Of a stretch of DNA of 32,401 nucleotides, positions 16,576-24,359 are shown piece after piece. The position numbers and the translations under genes were made by a program. This stretch comes from Actinomycetes bacterium (GTDB lineage Bacteria > Actinomycetota > Acidimicrobiia > Acidimicrobiales > Palsa-688), in contig JAKBBS010000015.1 of the NCBI GenBank assembly GCA_021808425.1, forward strand, positions 1-32,401, in the 5' to 3' direction. The notes beneath the pieces were generated by a model that saw nothing but the letters and a program-made list of their open reading frames with translations, was not told the origin of the DNA and ran no database searches. How positions within the stretch are numbered: the stretch's first letter is position 1; each line of letters starts with the position of its first letter.

Positions 16576-17421
16576 GCCTTCGCTCGACGGGGTCGCATCC
16601 ACCAAAGTCGCTATCCGCCGGAGCAGGTCCACTAGAGCTGCCGGCCCGTCCAGCACCACGTCGGCTGCGCGCAGCAGCTCTTCAGGCACCTCAACTCTGC
16701 CGACGACCACCTTCAGCGCGGCGACCCCCTGCGCGCCAAGTCGGTCCGCTGCCCGGAACGCAGGTAGGTCGCCGACGTCATCGCCGGCAAACATGATCGC
16801 CCGCAAACCGGAAGATCCTTCGCTCACGACAGTCCCCTTGTCGATTCCGAGCGCCGGCGCGAGCTCCACCGACATCTTACCTGGGTGGACGGACAGCCCG
16901 TTGCGCCGCGCCAAGACGTCGGCGAGATCCTTGACTGCGGGAGCGGCTGCTGGATTGCTTCGATAGTGCAGGGCAACGCTCAAACTTTTGCGCTCCACCG
17001 ATAGCGAAGCGATACCGGCGTCCTCCGCTTCGCCGGCGGCAACCTCCACTGCCTCCGCCCAGCGCTCCAGCTCGGGACCCGGCACCGTCCGGTATCGGCC
17101 TGCCCCGCTGCCTGACTCCACCTGCATCCCGTAGAGGCCGATCAGCTCTGTCGCTGCACAACCCGCCAGGCGATCGAGTAGGTAGGAGACCGGCCTACCT
17201 GACACCACTGCGACCCGGCCGAGGCGTTCAGAGAGCGACGCCAACACCTCCGTCGCGCCCGGCGCCGCCGTCGCCTGGTCGGGTGTTGCGACGATATCAG
17301 AGAGTGTTCCGTCGAAGTCGACGAACACGCCCGCCCTCCTGGGATCGGCGAGCGCGGCCATAAGCCACATCTCCAACGGGTCCGCACTTACAGCGGCAGT
17401 CCGCTCCTCGAGGTCGGCCAT
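16528..17421 (-). CDS. otsB: Trehalose-6-phosphate phosphatase
   Basis: A 297-residue HAD-superfamily phosphatase that removes phosphate from trehalose-6-phosphate. Motif I is VFVDFDGTL (D35 nucleophile, D37 acid), motif II lies in VAVVSGRPV, and motif IV is FAGDDVGDLPAF (D214, D215). KSLSVALHYRSNP and VHPGKMSVELAPA are the OtsB cap and core signatures. The ATG at 17421 follows the LytR_C gene by 12 bases on the same strand, so they are probably co-transcribed. The last 48 bases overlap the convergent otsA-like gene; both proteins end there in Gly/Pro/Ser-rich tails. The HAD aspartates are intact, so it should be active. Confidence 0.93.
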   Translation of the reverse strand: MADLEERTAAVSADPLEMWLMAALADPRRAGVFVDFDGTLSDIVATPDQATAAPGATEVLASLSERLGRVAVVSGRPVSYLLDRLAGCAATELIGLYGMQVESGSGAGRYRTVPGPELERWAEAVEVAAGEAEDAGIASLSVERKSLSVALHYRSNPAAAPAVKDLADVLARRNGLSVHPGKMSVELAPALGIDKGTVVSEGSSGLRAIMFAGDDVGDLPAFRAADRLGAQGVAALKVVVGRVEVPEELLRAADVVLDGPAALVDLLRRIATLVDATPSSEGSESLAGTGPGPGVAR

Positions 17422-17433
17422 AGCCGAAGCGGG

Positions 17434-18009
17434 TCAAGCCCCTGCTACGAGGTTCGGTCCGATCACCAGGACGAGGTTCGCAGTCGAGCGCTCCGTAGCC
17501 GGGATCGGCGCGCTCGCAGGCGGCGGAACGCTGGTGTTGACGATCGCCGACGTGAGTCCGAGCTCCTGAGCCAAGGTGTCGGCCTCGGCCGCGTAGCCGG
17601 GCGTGAGGATATAGATGGTCGACGCGGTCACCTTCGACGTCGCGTTGTCGGGTAGCTCGGTTATGTACCCGTAGCCCGCCTTCAGCTTCGCCGACCACTG
17701 TGTAGCGAGCTGCCCGACGAGCACCCCGTTGAGCACCTGAAGCTTCACTTGGCTCGGTGGGACCGTGGTCGTCGTCGTGGTCGCCTGCGGGGCGGTCGTA
17801 GTGGTCACCGCAGACTTCTTCGGCTTGGTAGCCCCGGTCGTGCTCACGTGCGCTGCGGTCCCGGACCTGCTCAGGACCAGAACTCCCACAATGAGCAGCA
17901 CGGCGACGAGCACCAGGCCGGCGGCCGAACTTGCCCCCGACTCGGAATGGCCTCGACCCGACCGCATCCCCCTGCTCACTAGGCTCTCCTCGCTCGGACG
18001 GTACTGCAT
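17434..18009 (-). CDS. Membrane-anchored protein with LytR C-terminal (LytR_C) domain
   Basis: A 191-residue protein from the ATG at 18009. One membrane segment, SAAGLVLVAVLLIVGVLVLS, is followed by a Thr-rich extracytoplasmic linker (about 20 residues of Thr, Ala and Pro). The domain starts KLQVLNGVLVGQLATQWSAK and continues with YIITP-like strands (STIYILTPGYAAEADTLAQE) to the C-terminus, the LytR_C pattern of stand-alone actinobacterial envelope proteins. The LCP catalytic domain is absent. The frame is open to a GTG at 18072 with a poor ribosome site; GAGCAAGAA precedes the ATG chosen. It is the first gene of a pair with otsB. The exact role is unknown; cell-wall association is likely. 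Confidence 0.8.
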   Translation of the reverse strand: MQYRPSEESLVSRGMRSGRGHSESGASSAAGLVLVAVLLIVGVLVLSRSGTAAHVSTTGATKPKKSAVTTTTAPQATTTTTTVPPSQVKLQVLNGVLVGQLATQWSAKLKAGYGYITELPDNATSKVTASTIYILTPGYAAEADTLAQELGLTSAIVNTSVPPPASAPIPATERSTANLVLVIGPNLVAGA

Positions 18010-18122
18010 ACGATTCTTGCTCGGCGGCGCGCGCCCCGCACGCTCCGTGGACGTCTCCCGACGGACTTGCACTCCTGATAGGGCTGCTGCGCAGTCTATT
18101 CGACCATGGGGATGCAGGCGGT

Positions 18123-18251
18123 TCAGTTCGCCTGAGACGCGTCATGCGCCCTCAGAAGATGCCTGATCTCCGCGGGTTCGAGAAGGCTATCGGTCACTTC
18201 GAGTGCCAGCGCCGGCGTCCCCAAGCTGGTCAAGGGCCAGAAAAGTCGCAA
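18123..18251 (-). CDS. Small open frame directly after the response regulator (doubtful)
   Basis: A 42-codon frame from a TTG at 18251, in the same phase as the response regulator and separated from its TGA by three sense codons. The C-terminal half, EVTDSLLEPAEIRHLLRAHD, is an amphipathic helix. No Shine-Dalgarno sequence stands out and no family is recognised. It could be a small protein, a readthrough tail, or chance in GC-rich DNA. The rest of the 251-base gap between the regulator and the LytR_C gene shows nothing else I can name. Confidence 0.2.
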   Translation of the reverse strand: MRLFWPLTSLGTPALALEVTDSLLEPAEIRHLLRAHDASQAN

Positions 18252-18260
18252 TTCGCTCCC

Positions 18261-18932
18261 TCACGGCCAGCGGTAACGGTGCTCGGGCCGGCCCCCACCG
18301 TAGCGAAGGGCCACCTCGACACGGCCGATCCGCTGCAGATGCGAGAGATAGCGCTGCGCCGTCGCCCGGCTCAGACCGGTGCGCTGCGCAACGTCTTCGC
18401 AGGAGAGGTCAGACTCCGCAGCACGAAGCGCTTCGACTATGACCCCCAAGGTCTGAGGGCTTTGGCCTTTCGGGAGCTTGCGAACTTCTGCGGATCTAAC
18501 GGCAGCGTACAGATCGTCGATGTCTGTCTGGGTGATCTGCCCCATCCCAGCCATCTTCGCCCGCATCAGCCTGTAGGACTCGAGTACCTCCGAGAGTCGA
18601 GCAAAGCTGAACGGTTTGACAAGGTAGTCCAAGGTGCCACCCTGCATCGCGCTTCGCACACTCGACAGGTCCTGAGCTGCCGTGATCATGATCACGTCGA
18701 CGTGCGGCATCCCCGGCTCGCGCAACTTTCGCAGAACCTCAAGGCCGGACAGGTCCGGAAGGTAGACGTCGAGAAGAAGGAGGTCAGGTCGCAGCTTCGC
18801 GACTGCCTCCAAGGTCGCTTGGGCGCTAAACGCCTCGCCGACAACCTCGAAACCGCTGAGCTTCTCGACAAACGCCCTGTGCAGCGAAGCAACGCGAAAG
18901 TCGTCGTCGGCGACCACCACTGCAAGACTCAT
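18261..18932 (-). CDS. CitB/DcuR-type response regulator
   Basis: A 223-residue two-component regulator. The receiver domain starts SLAVVVADDDFRVASLHRAF, with the acidic pocket at D9-D11, phosphoacceptor D55 in LLLLDVYLPDLSG, and the conserved lysine K106 in LDYLVKPFSF. After a linker, the C-terminal region (about 165-223) holds a winged-helix-like HTH: SCEDVAQRTGLSRATAQRYL, then HLQRIGRVEVALRYG. This layout is that of the DpiA/DcuR/CitB group, which controls uptake and use of citrate, C4-dicarboxylates and similar small acids. Its ATG overlaps the sensor kinase stop as ATGA. Frame upstream of 18932 is shadow of the kinase. A likely target is the divergent Liv-type transporter. Confidence 0.92.
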   Translation of the reverse strand: MSLAVVVADDDFRVASLHRAFVEKLSGFEVVGEAFSAQATLEAVAKLRPDLLLLDVYLPDLSGLEVLRKLREPGMPHVDVIMITAAQDLSSVRSAMQGGTLDYLVKPFSFARLSEVLESYRLMRAKMAGMGQITQTDIDDLYAAVRSAEVRKLPKGQSPQTLGVIVEALRAAESDLSCEDVAQRTGLSRATAQRYLSHLQRIGRVEVALRYGGGRPEHRYRWP

Positions 18933-20509
18933 CGGGCGTGCACCGGCGCTTCGTCTTGTGGGGACATCTCCGAGTCGAACTCGAGTGCCCCTGGCAGGCG
19001 GACGGTAAACACTGCTCCACCCGAACGGCGATCGGTCCCCACCTCGACGTGGCCTGAACGCTTGTAGACCAGCTGGCGTAGGACCGCCAGACCTAGACCC
19101 CTGCGGGCCCCGGTGCGAGACGACTTGGTTGTGAAACCGTCGACGAAGATCGCGTCTCGGTCGCTCTCTGCGACGCCGGGCCCCGAGTCGGCAACCCTTA
19201 TGATCAGGTCTGCGTCGTCCATCTCGACGCTCACCTCCACCCAAGCGGCGTTGCTGCCTTTAGCCGCGTCGATTGCGTTGTCAATCAAGTTGCCGACCAC
19301 AGTGACCAAGTCCAATGCCTCGACGACGCGCCCCTCGACGAAGGTGGACTCCCCGATGCGAAGCTCGACCCCTTGCTCGCGACCGAGGGCACTCTTGGCG
19401 ACCAGCAGAGCACCTAGCACCGGGTCGCGGACACCTGAACCGACCCGATCGGCAAACTCACGGTCGTGGCCTTGAAGCTGGGTGGCGAAGCGGACAGCCT
19501 CTGAATACTCGCCTAACTCCACAAGACCGATCACTGTGTGGATCCGGTTCGAGAAGTCGTGCGCCTGGGCGCGCAACGCTTCGGTGAGGCTCAGCGTTCC
19601 GTCCAGTTCTCGCAGAAGCGACTCGGATTCGGTCCGGTCGAACAGCGTCACCACATGCCCAAGATCGCGCTCTTCCAAAGATACCGGCACTCGATTGACG
19701 ACGAGCACCCTATCCTCGCTCACGACGAGCAGGTCTTTCCCTTCGATATCACCAGAGAGGGCCTGCAACAGCCTGCCCGCCGACACCAGCACACTGATCG
19801 GCCGGTGAAGGTGACGCCTCGGGAGGTGAAGAAGTCGCTGAGCCTCGGCATTCGCGAAACGGACCTTGTCGTCAGGGTCGAGTCCGACCACCCCCTCGCG
19901 GATTCCCGACAAGGTCGCCTGCTGTTCTTGGATGAGATCGGTTACCTCGTCCAGTTCCAAACCAAAAGTTCGTCGACGCAACCAGCGGGTGACTGAAAGG
20001 GTGCCAAATATGGCGATGATCAGTGCAAGAAACGCCGCTTCGGCTGCGTCGATGGTCAGCCGTAACACCTCCGAGCGACCATTTGACCCTGGGCCGACGA
20101 TCGTCAGCGTTGCAATCACAACCCCCTGCGTCGATTTCACCGGAACCCGTATCACGTCAGGGGCACCCAGCCCATTGATGTTCGGCGTTCCTGATTCCAC
20201 CGCTGCGACGAGTGCGCTTCCCGTGACCTCCACGAGCTTCGCGGCCTCGCCTATACGCACTCCTTGCAGCAGCGCGGACAATCCGGCGGTGTCGCCTGCG
20301 GCAATGTCGTTACGGAAAACCTTCGACGTCGCCACAGAGCTAGCCTCAAACAGCTGGTGTTGGCGAAGTTCGCGACTACCCTCACCGCTACGAAACACCA
20401 CGAGACTCGCCCCGATCGCCACCGAGACGGCGAACACGCAGAGTTGAAGCACCGCAAGCCTCGTCGATAAACCCAGTTTCGAAGCGTGTCTCGCTCGCAT
20501 CCACAACAT
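18929..20509 (-). CDS. CitA/DcuS-type sensor histidine kinase
   Basis: A 526-residue membrane kinase. Membrane helices at about 17-39 and 156-178 flank an extracytoplasmic sensor domain of some 115 residues. A cytoplasmic PAS domain (about 190-295) follows, then the short SPOB-type dimerisation helix with H317 in LRAQAHDFSNRIHTVIGL. The ATPase domain has the N-box NLIDNAIDAA (407-416), G1 DSGPGV and G2 RRGLGLAV. This is the domain order of CitA and DcuS, which sense carboxylates outside the cell. The ATG at 20509 has GGGGG touching it; the ATG three codons later (20500) has better spacing from the same GGGGG. It is coupled to the response regulator. The ligand cannot be read from the sequence. 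Confidence 0.92.
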   Translation of the reverse strand: MLWMRARHASKLGLSTRLAVLQLCVFAVSVAIGASLVVFRSGEGSRELRQHQLFEASSVATSKVFRNDIAAGDTAGLSALLQGVRIGEAAKLVEVTGSALVAAVESGTPNINGLGAPDVIRVPVKSTQGVVIATLTIVGPGSNGRSEVLRLTIDAAEAAFLALIIAIFGTLSVTRWLRRRTFGLELDEVTDLIQEQQATLSGIREGVVGLDPDDKVRFANAEAQRLLHLPRRHLHRPISVLVSAGRLLQALSGDIEGKDLLVVSEDRVLVVNRVPVSLEERDLGHVVTLFDRTESESLLRELDGTLSLTEALRAQAHDFSNRIHTVIGLVELGEYSEAVRFATQLQGHDREFADRVGSGVRDPVLGALLVAKSALGREQGVELRIGESTFVEGRVVEALDLVTVVGNLIDNAIDAAKGSNAAWVEVSVEMDDADLIIRVADSGPGVAESDRDAIFVDGFTTKSSRTGARRGLGLAVLRQLVYKRSGHVEVGTDRRSGGAVFTVRLPGALEFDSEMSPQDEAPVHAR

Positions 20510-20781
20510 CCCCCGACCGCAAACGCGGCCTACGACGACGAACCTCCAGTTTAGATACTACCCGCCAGCCTCACGCGCCCAACGCTCTTCAGCACCGAGC
20601 AGGCACGACAGGTGACTGCCTGACACCAGCGCGCAATATGAGCTAAACGACCTAATCAAACACAAGCGCTATTAATGCACTGAACATATCGAGTCACTCT
20701 GGTCCACATTACGGTCACACCCGTCAATCGAGAGCGCCAGCTCTTTCGGTCCGTCGCACACCTCGGGGGTGGAACCTGACT
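20510..20781 (+). promoter_or_regulatory. Divergent control region between kinase gene and Liv-type operon
   Basis: About 270 bases, clearly richer in A+T than the flanking genes around 20640-20715. It must carry promoters in both directions. TATTAAT at 20670-20676 is a reasonable -10 for the transporter, but no good -35 was found. A short inverted repeat CAGGCA-N11-TGCCTG (20600-20622), with GGTG-N10-CACC interleaved (20611-20628), is a candidate regulator site. No gene was found in it. Confidence 0.45.
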
Positions 20782-21651
20782 CTGTTCTTTCTATCGTTCG
20801 GCTTTGGGCTGGTTACCGCGTCGGTGCTGGCCCTGAGCGCCGTCGGGCTGAGCCTCCAGTTCGGCGTGACGAACTTCGTCAACTTCGGGTACGGAGCGAT
20901 GCTCGGCCTCGGGATGTATTTCACCTACGCCCTCAACACGAGTCTCGGTCTGCCCTTCTGGCTTGCTGCCATTGGAGGCACCCTGCTCACAGGCGCCGCC
21001 GCTGTCATCATCGACGCCCTAATTCTCGAACCTTTCGTACGCCGAGGCACGAGTGGGTTCTTCATGCTGATAGTCACCTTCGGGCTTTCGCTCATCCTGT
21101 TGAACCTCATCCAGCTCTTTTGGGGAGTGTCGTTCACGAAGTTCTCGATCCATCAAGGAACACCCGTCACGATCGGGCCGCTCAGCTTCACGCACAACCA
21201 GTTGGCGATTATCGCCATCTCAATCGTCGTGCTGGTTGGCGTCCACCTGCTGCTCACGCGTACCACGCTGGGCCGGTCGATGCGGGCAATGTCTGACAAC
21301 ACATCCTTGGCAAAGGTTAGTGGCATCAACACGGGCCGCATCACCATGTGGACGTGGTTCTTGAGCGGATGCCTCGCCGGCCTCGGGGGCGTCACCCTCG
21401 CAATCAACACTGTTTCGTTCCAGGCGTACACCGGCAACAACTTTCTGTTCGTCATATTCGCCGCAGTAATCGTCGGTGGGATCGGCCAGATCTACGGGGC
21501 GATGATCGGAGCTATCGCGATAGGACTGGTCGTAAACCTATCGGGTGTCTGGATCTCCTCCGCATACCAGCTCGACCTTGCGTTTGCAGTTCTGGTGCTC
21601 GTGCTTCTCGTGAGGCCGCAAGGGGTAATCGCCACCGTAGGCAAGGCTTAG
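20782..21651 (+). CDS. livH: Liv-type ABC importer permease (LivH family), non-canonical start
   Basis: An integral membrane permease of the branched-chain amino acid/urea ABC importer class. From the GTG at 20824 it would be 275 residues, but family permeases start one helix earlier. The in-frame codons before that GTG encode LFFLSFGFGLVTAS, which aligns with the first LivH helix. No ATG, GTG or TTG exists in frame between the stop at 20653 and 20824. A CTG at 20782 has GGGGGTGGA about eight bases upstream, so it is my preferred start (289 residues); CTG 20776 is also possible. Typical segments are GLSLQFGVTNFVNFGYGAML, RAMSDNTSLAKVSGINTGRI and FVIFAAVIVGGIGQIYGAMI. First gene of a five-gene importer operon. 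Confidence 0.85.
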   Translation: MFFLSFGFGLVTASVLALSAVGLSLQFGVTNFVNFGYGAMLGLGMYFTYALNTSLGLPFWLAAIGGTLLTGAAAVIIDALILEPFVRRGTSGFFMLIVTFGLSLILLNLIQLFWGVSFTKFSIHQGTPVTIGPLSFTHNQLAIIAISIVVLVGVHLLLTRTTLGRSMRAMSDNTSLAKVSGINTGRITMWTWFLSGCLAGLGGVTLAINTVSFQAYTGNNFLFVIFAAVIVGGIGQIYGAMIGAIAIGLVVNLSGVWISSAYQLDLAFAVLVLVLLVRPQGVIATVGKA

Positions 21652-21667
21652 AAAGGACGTTTGATCA

Positions 21668-22690
21668 ATGGGAGTCTTTTGGGGTTACGTCGCAACGCTC
21701 GCCGTCTACTTCTGCATCTACAACATCTTCGCCTTCGGGCTCAACATCCAGTTCGGCTACGCCGGGATCCTCGACTTCACCGTCATCACCTTCATGGCTA
21801 TCGGCGGGTACTTCGCCGGTGTTGCAGTGCTGGGGCCCGCCCAACGGGGAACGGAGATCTACTACATCCTCGGGTTGAGCCTTCCGTGGCCTGTCGCGCT
21901 GGTTATCGGCGCTGTGGCAGCGGGTCTTCTCGGCTTCATCATCGGGCTGATCGCACTTCGACGCCTGCGCAGTGACTACCTCGCTATCGTCACTTTGGCG
22001 TCGGGGTCGATCGTCTACGGGATCATCAACAATGACAACAAGATCTTCGACGGAGGAGCGGGCCTCGTCGGCGTGTCCCAGCCGTTTGGCTCACACATCA
22101 GTACGAACCCAAATACCTACAGCGAGTTCTTCCTGATCATCTGCTTCGTATTGATGGTCGCTTGCTGGCTGTTCGCGAACAGGCTGTACTCGTCACCTCT
22201 CGGCAGGGCGATGCGTGCCATCCGCGAGGACGTGGACGTCGCCGAGGCGTACGGAAAGAACAGCTTCAAGATCCGTATGACGGCCATGGTCATCGGATGC
22301 ATGATGGTCGGCATCGGCGGAGCGCTCACAATTGCTTACGTCACTGCCCTTTCCCCTGCCGGATGGACAACGGGTGAGACATTCGTGATCTGGGCGGCAC
22401 TCATCGTCGGGGGACGAGGCAACAACTGGGGCGCTGTCGTCGGATCGTTCCTCGTGGCAGTCCTGTTCAACGAAGCGACCCGGTTCCTGCCGAACATCCC
22501 CGGCCACCCGAACATGATCTCCGATATCCGCAACATGGCGATCGGCGGTCTAGTGATCCTCACCCTGTGGTTCCGCGAGCAGGGCGTCATACCGGAGCGC
22601 AAGGCGAAGTTCATGGAGATCCCCCTACGCGCTACACGCGCCAAGCCTGGCCTATTGGCCGTGTCGGCTGCCGGATCTGACAATGCCTGA
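21668..22690 (+). CDS. livM: Liv-type ABC importer permease (LivM family)
   Basis: A 340-residue multi-spanning permease, the partner of LivH. It starts MGVFWGYVATLAVYFCIYNI and has the hallmark FGLNIQFGYAGILDFTVITF, then FIIGLIALRRLRSDYLAIVT. The EAA-like coupling loop is RAMRAIREDVDVAEAYGKNS, and WAALIVGGRGNNWGAVVGSF lies near the end. The ATG at 21668 follows AGAAAGGA at good spacing, 16 bases after the first permease. The stop overlaps the start of the ATPase gene by eight bases. The substrate is not predictable from the permease. Confidence 0.93.
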   Translation: MGVFWGYVATLAVYFCIYNIFAFGLNIQFGYAGILDFTVITFMAIGGYFAGVAVLGPAQRGTEIYYILGLSLPWPVALVIGAVAAGLLGFIIGLIALRRLRSDYLAIVTLASGSIVYGIINNDNKIFDGGAGLVGVSQPFGSHISTNPNTYSEFFLIICFVLMVACWLFANRLYSSPLGRAMRAIREDVDVAEAYGKNSFKIRMTAMVIGCMMVGIGGALTIAYVTALSPAGWTTGETFVIWAALIVGGRGNNWGAVVGSFLVAVLFNEATRFLPNIPGHPNMISDIRNMAIGGLVILTLWFREQGVIPERKAKFMEIPLRATRAKPGLLAVSAAGSDNA

Positions 22691-23555
22691 TACCGATACC
22701 GGCCGAACCTCACCAACCTACAACCCTCCGACACCGCAAGCCTCACTCGCCAGCGCAGTGTCAGCCGACTCCTCCCCTACCCCGACAGGTACCCTGCTCA
22801 AAGCTGACGCTCTCGTACGTCACTTCGGGGGTGTCGCGGCGGTCGACGGTTGCAGTTTCGAGATTGCCCGCAACACGATCACCGGGCTGATCGGCCCCAA
22901 CGGGGCGGGCAAGACCACGACGGTAAACCTCATCTCGGGGGCGATCCGGCCAGGAGCCGGTCATGTCATCTTCGACGGTGACGACGTCACCGGATTTGCG
23001 CCTCACCGCCTTGCCGCCAAGGGTCTGATACGCACCTTTCAGATCTCCCGGGAATACAAGTCGATGACCGTCCTCGAGAACCTCATGGCTTCGCCGCGCA
23101 ACCAGGCAGGCGAGAAGCTCTTCAACGTCTTTTTCCGCAGCGGAGCGTACAAAGCCGAGGAGCGCCGGAACCTGGAGAGATCACTCGAAGTGCTCGACGA
23201 TTTCGGGCTGTACGCCAAACGCAACGACTACGCCGGAAACCTCAGCGGTGGGCAGAAACGGCTTCTGGAGCTCGCAAGGGCGGTCATGGCCGAACCGAAG
23301 CTCCTGCTGCTCGACGAACCGATGGCCGGCATCAACCCGGCGCTCGTCGACAAGGTCACGGAGCACATCATCGCCATGCGCGACACCCTCGGCGTCACAT
23401 TCCTTGTCGTCGAGCACAATCTGGAGGTGGTCGAGCGAATGTGCGATCACGTGATCGCGATGGCTCTCGGATCCACCTTGGCGACAGGGACTATGGCGCA
23501 GCTTCGAGCTAACCAGGCAGTCGTCACCGCATATCTGACTGGAGGCGAGGCGTGA
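22683..23555 (+). CDS. livG: Liv-type ABC importer ATP-binding protein (LivG family)
   Basis: A 290-residue ATPase. Walker A is GPNGAGKTT (71-79), the signature is LSGGQKRLLELARA, Walker B LLLLDEPMAGINP and the H-loop VVEHNLEVVERM, all intact. An unusual Ser/Thr/Pro-rich extension of about 37 residues precedes the usual start of the domain (LKADALVRHFGGVAAVDG). The ATG overlaps the permease stop, which supports it, but an internal GTG near 22761 would remove most of the extension. It energises uptake together with LivF at the cytoplasmic face of the two permeases. Confidence 0.95.
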   Translation: MPDTDTGRTSPTYNPPTPQASLASAVSADSSPTPTGTLLKADALVRHFGGVAAVDGCSFEIARNTITGLIGPNGAGKTTTVNLISGAIRPGAGHVIFDGDDVTGFAPHRLAAKGLIRTFQISREYKSMTVLENLMASPRNQAGEKLFNVFFRSGAYKAEERRNLERSLEVLDDFGLYAKRNDYAGNLSGGQKRLLELARAVMAEPKLLLLDEPMAGINPALVDKVTEHIIAMRDTLGVTFLVVEHNLEVVERMCDHVIAMALGSTLATGTMAQLRANQAVVTAYLTGGEA

Positions 23556-24337
23556 CCGACGTCCTGTCGGTGTCAGGCCTTACCGCCGGCTACGGGAAGA
23601 TACCGATCGTCAACGACATCAGCTTCAATGTCGGCCTTAGCCAAGTGGTCACAATCGTAGGACCCAACGGCGCCGGGAAGTCGACGGCGCTCAAAGCGAC
23701 TTTCGGCCTGGTGAACCGTTACGGCGGCGCGATACACCTCGATGGGGAGCCGGTGAGCGACCTCCCCACCCATGCGCTCGCCTGGGCAGGTATGGGCTAC
23801 GTGCCCCAGGTCGAGAACGTGTTCGCAACTATGACTGTTCAGGAGAACTTGTCGCTTGGCGGCCTGGCGCAAACGACCAAAGCGAAGAGTCGTGACTCCT
23901 CGCGGCGAAGTGAGGTCTTCGACATATTTCCAGACCTTGCTCTTGCACGAAATAAGAAGGCGGGCCAGCTGAGCGGGGGTCAGCGCAACATGCTCGGAAT
24001 GGCCAGAGCCTTGATGTCCGATCCGAAAATAATTCTTCTCGACGAGCCGACCGCCGGATTGTCGCCGGCGAACGTCGACGTCGTGTGGGCCCAGATACGC
24101 CGGATAGCCGACCTCGGGACCTCCATCTTGGTCGTCGAGCAGAACGTGGCGCGCGCTTTGCGCCAGGCGGACTGGGTGTATGTCCTCGTTGCCGGATCGA
24201 ACTATCTCGACGGCAGCGCTTCCACTCTCGAAAGAGTCGACCTCGGGGCGATCTTTCTCGGCGCGACCCACCCTGGCGATCTGACCCTCGCCAAAGGTAG
24301 CGGATCCGTTCTACCGCAACACCAACCACAGCAGTAA
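23552..24337 (+). CDS. livF: Liv-type ABC importer ATP-binding protein (LivF family)
   Basis: The second ATPase, 261 residues. Walker A is GPNGAGKST in IVGPNGAGKSTALKATFG, the Q-loop lies in GYVPQVENVFATMTVQENLS, the signature is LSGGQRNMLGMARALM, Walker B IILLDEPTAGLSP and the H-loop VVEQNVARAL with Gln where many ATPases have His, which is normal for LivF. The GTG at 23552 overlaps the LivG stop as GTGA, so the two ATPases are translationally coupled. A short tail beyond the core (GSVLPQHQPQQ) has no clear role. Confidence 0.95.
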   Translation: MTDVLSVSGLTAGYGKIPIVNDISFNVGLSQVVTIVGPNGAGKSTALKATFGLVNRYGGAIHLDGEPVSDLPTHALAWAGMGYVPQVENVFATMTVQENLSLGGLAQTTKAKSRDSSRRSEVFDIFPDLALARNKKAGQLSGGQRNMLGMARALMSDPKIILLDEPTAGLSPANVDVVWAQIRRIADLGTSILVVEQNVARALRQADWVYVLVAGSNYLDGSASTLERVDLGAIFLGATHPGDLTLAKGSGSVLPQHQPQQ

Positions 24338-24359
24338 CAGAAAGGGGAGTACCAGTTAC

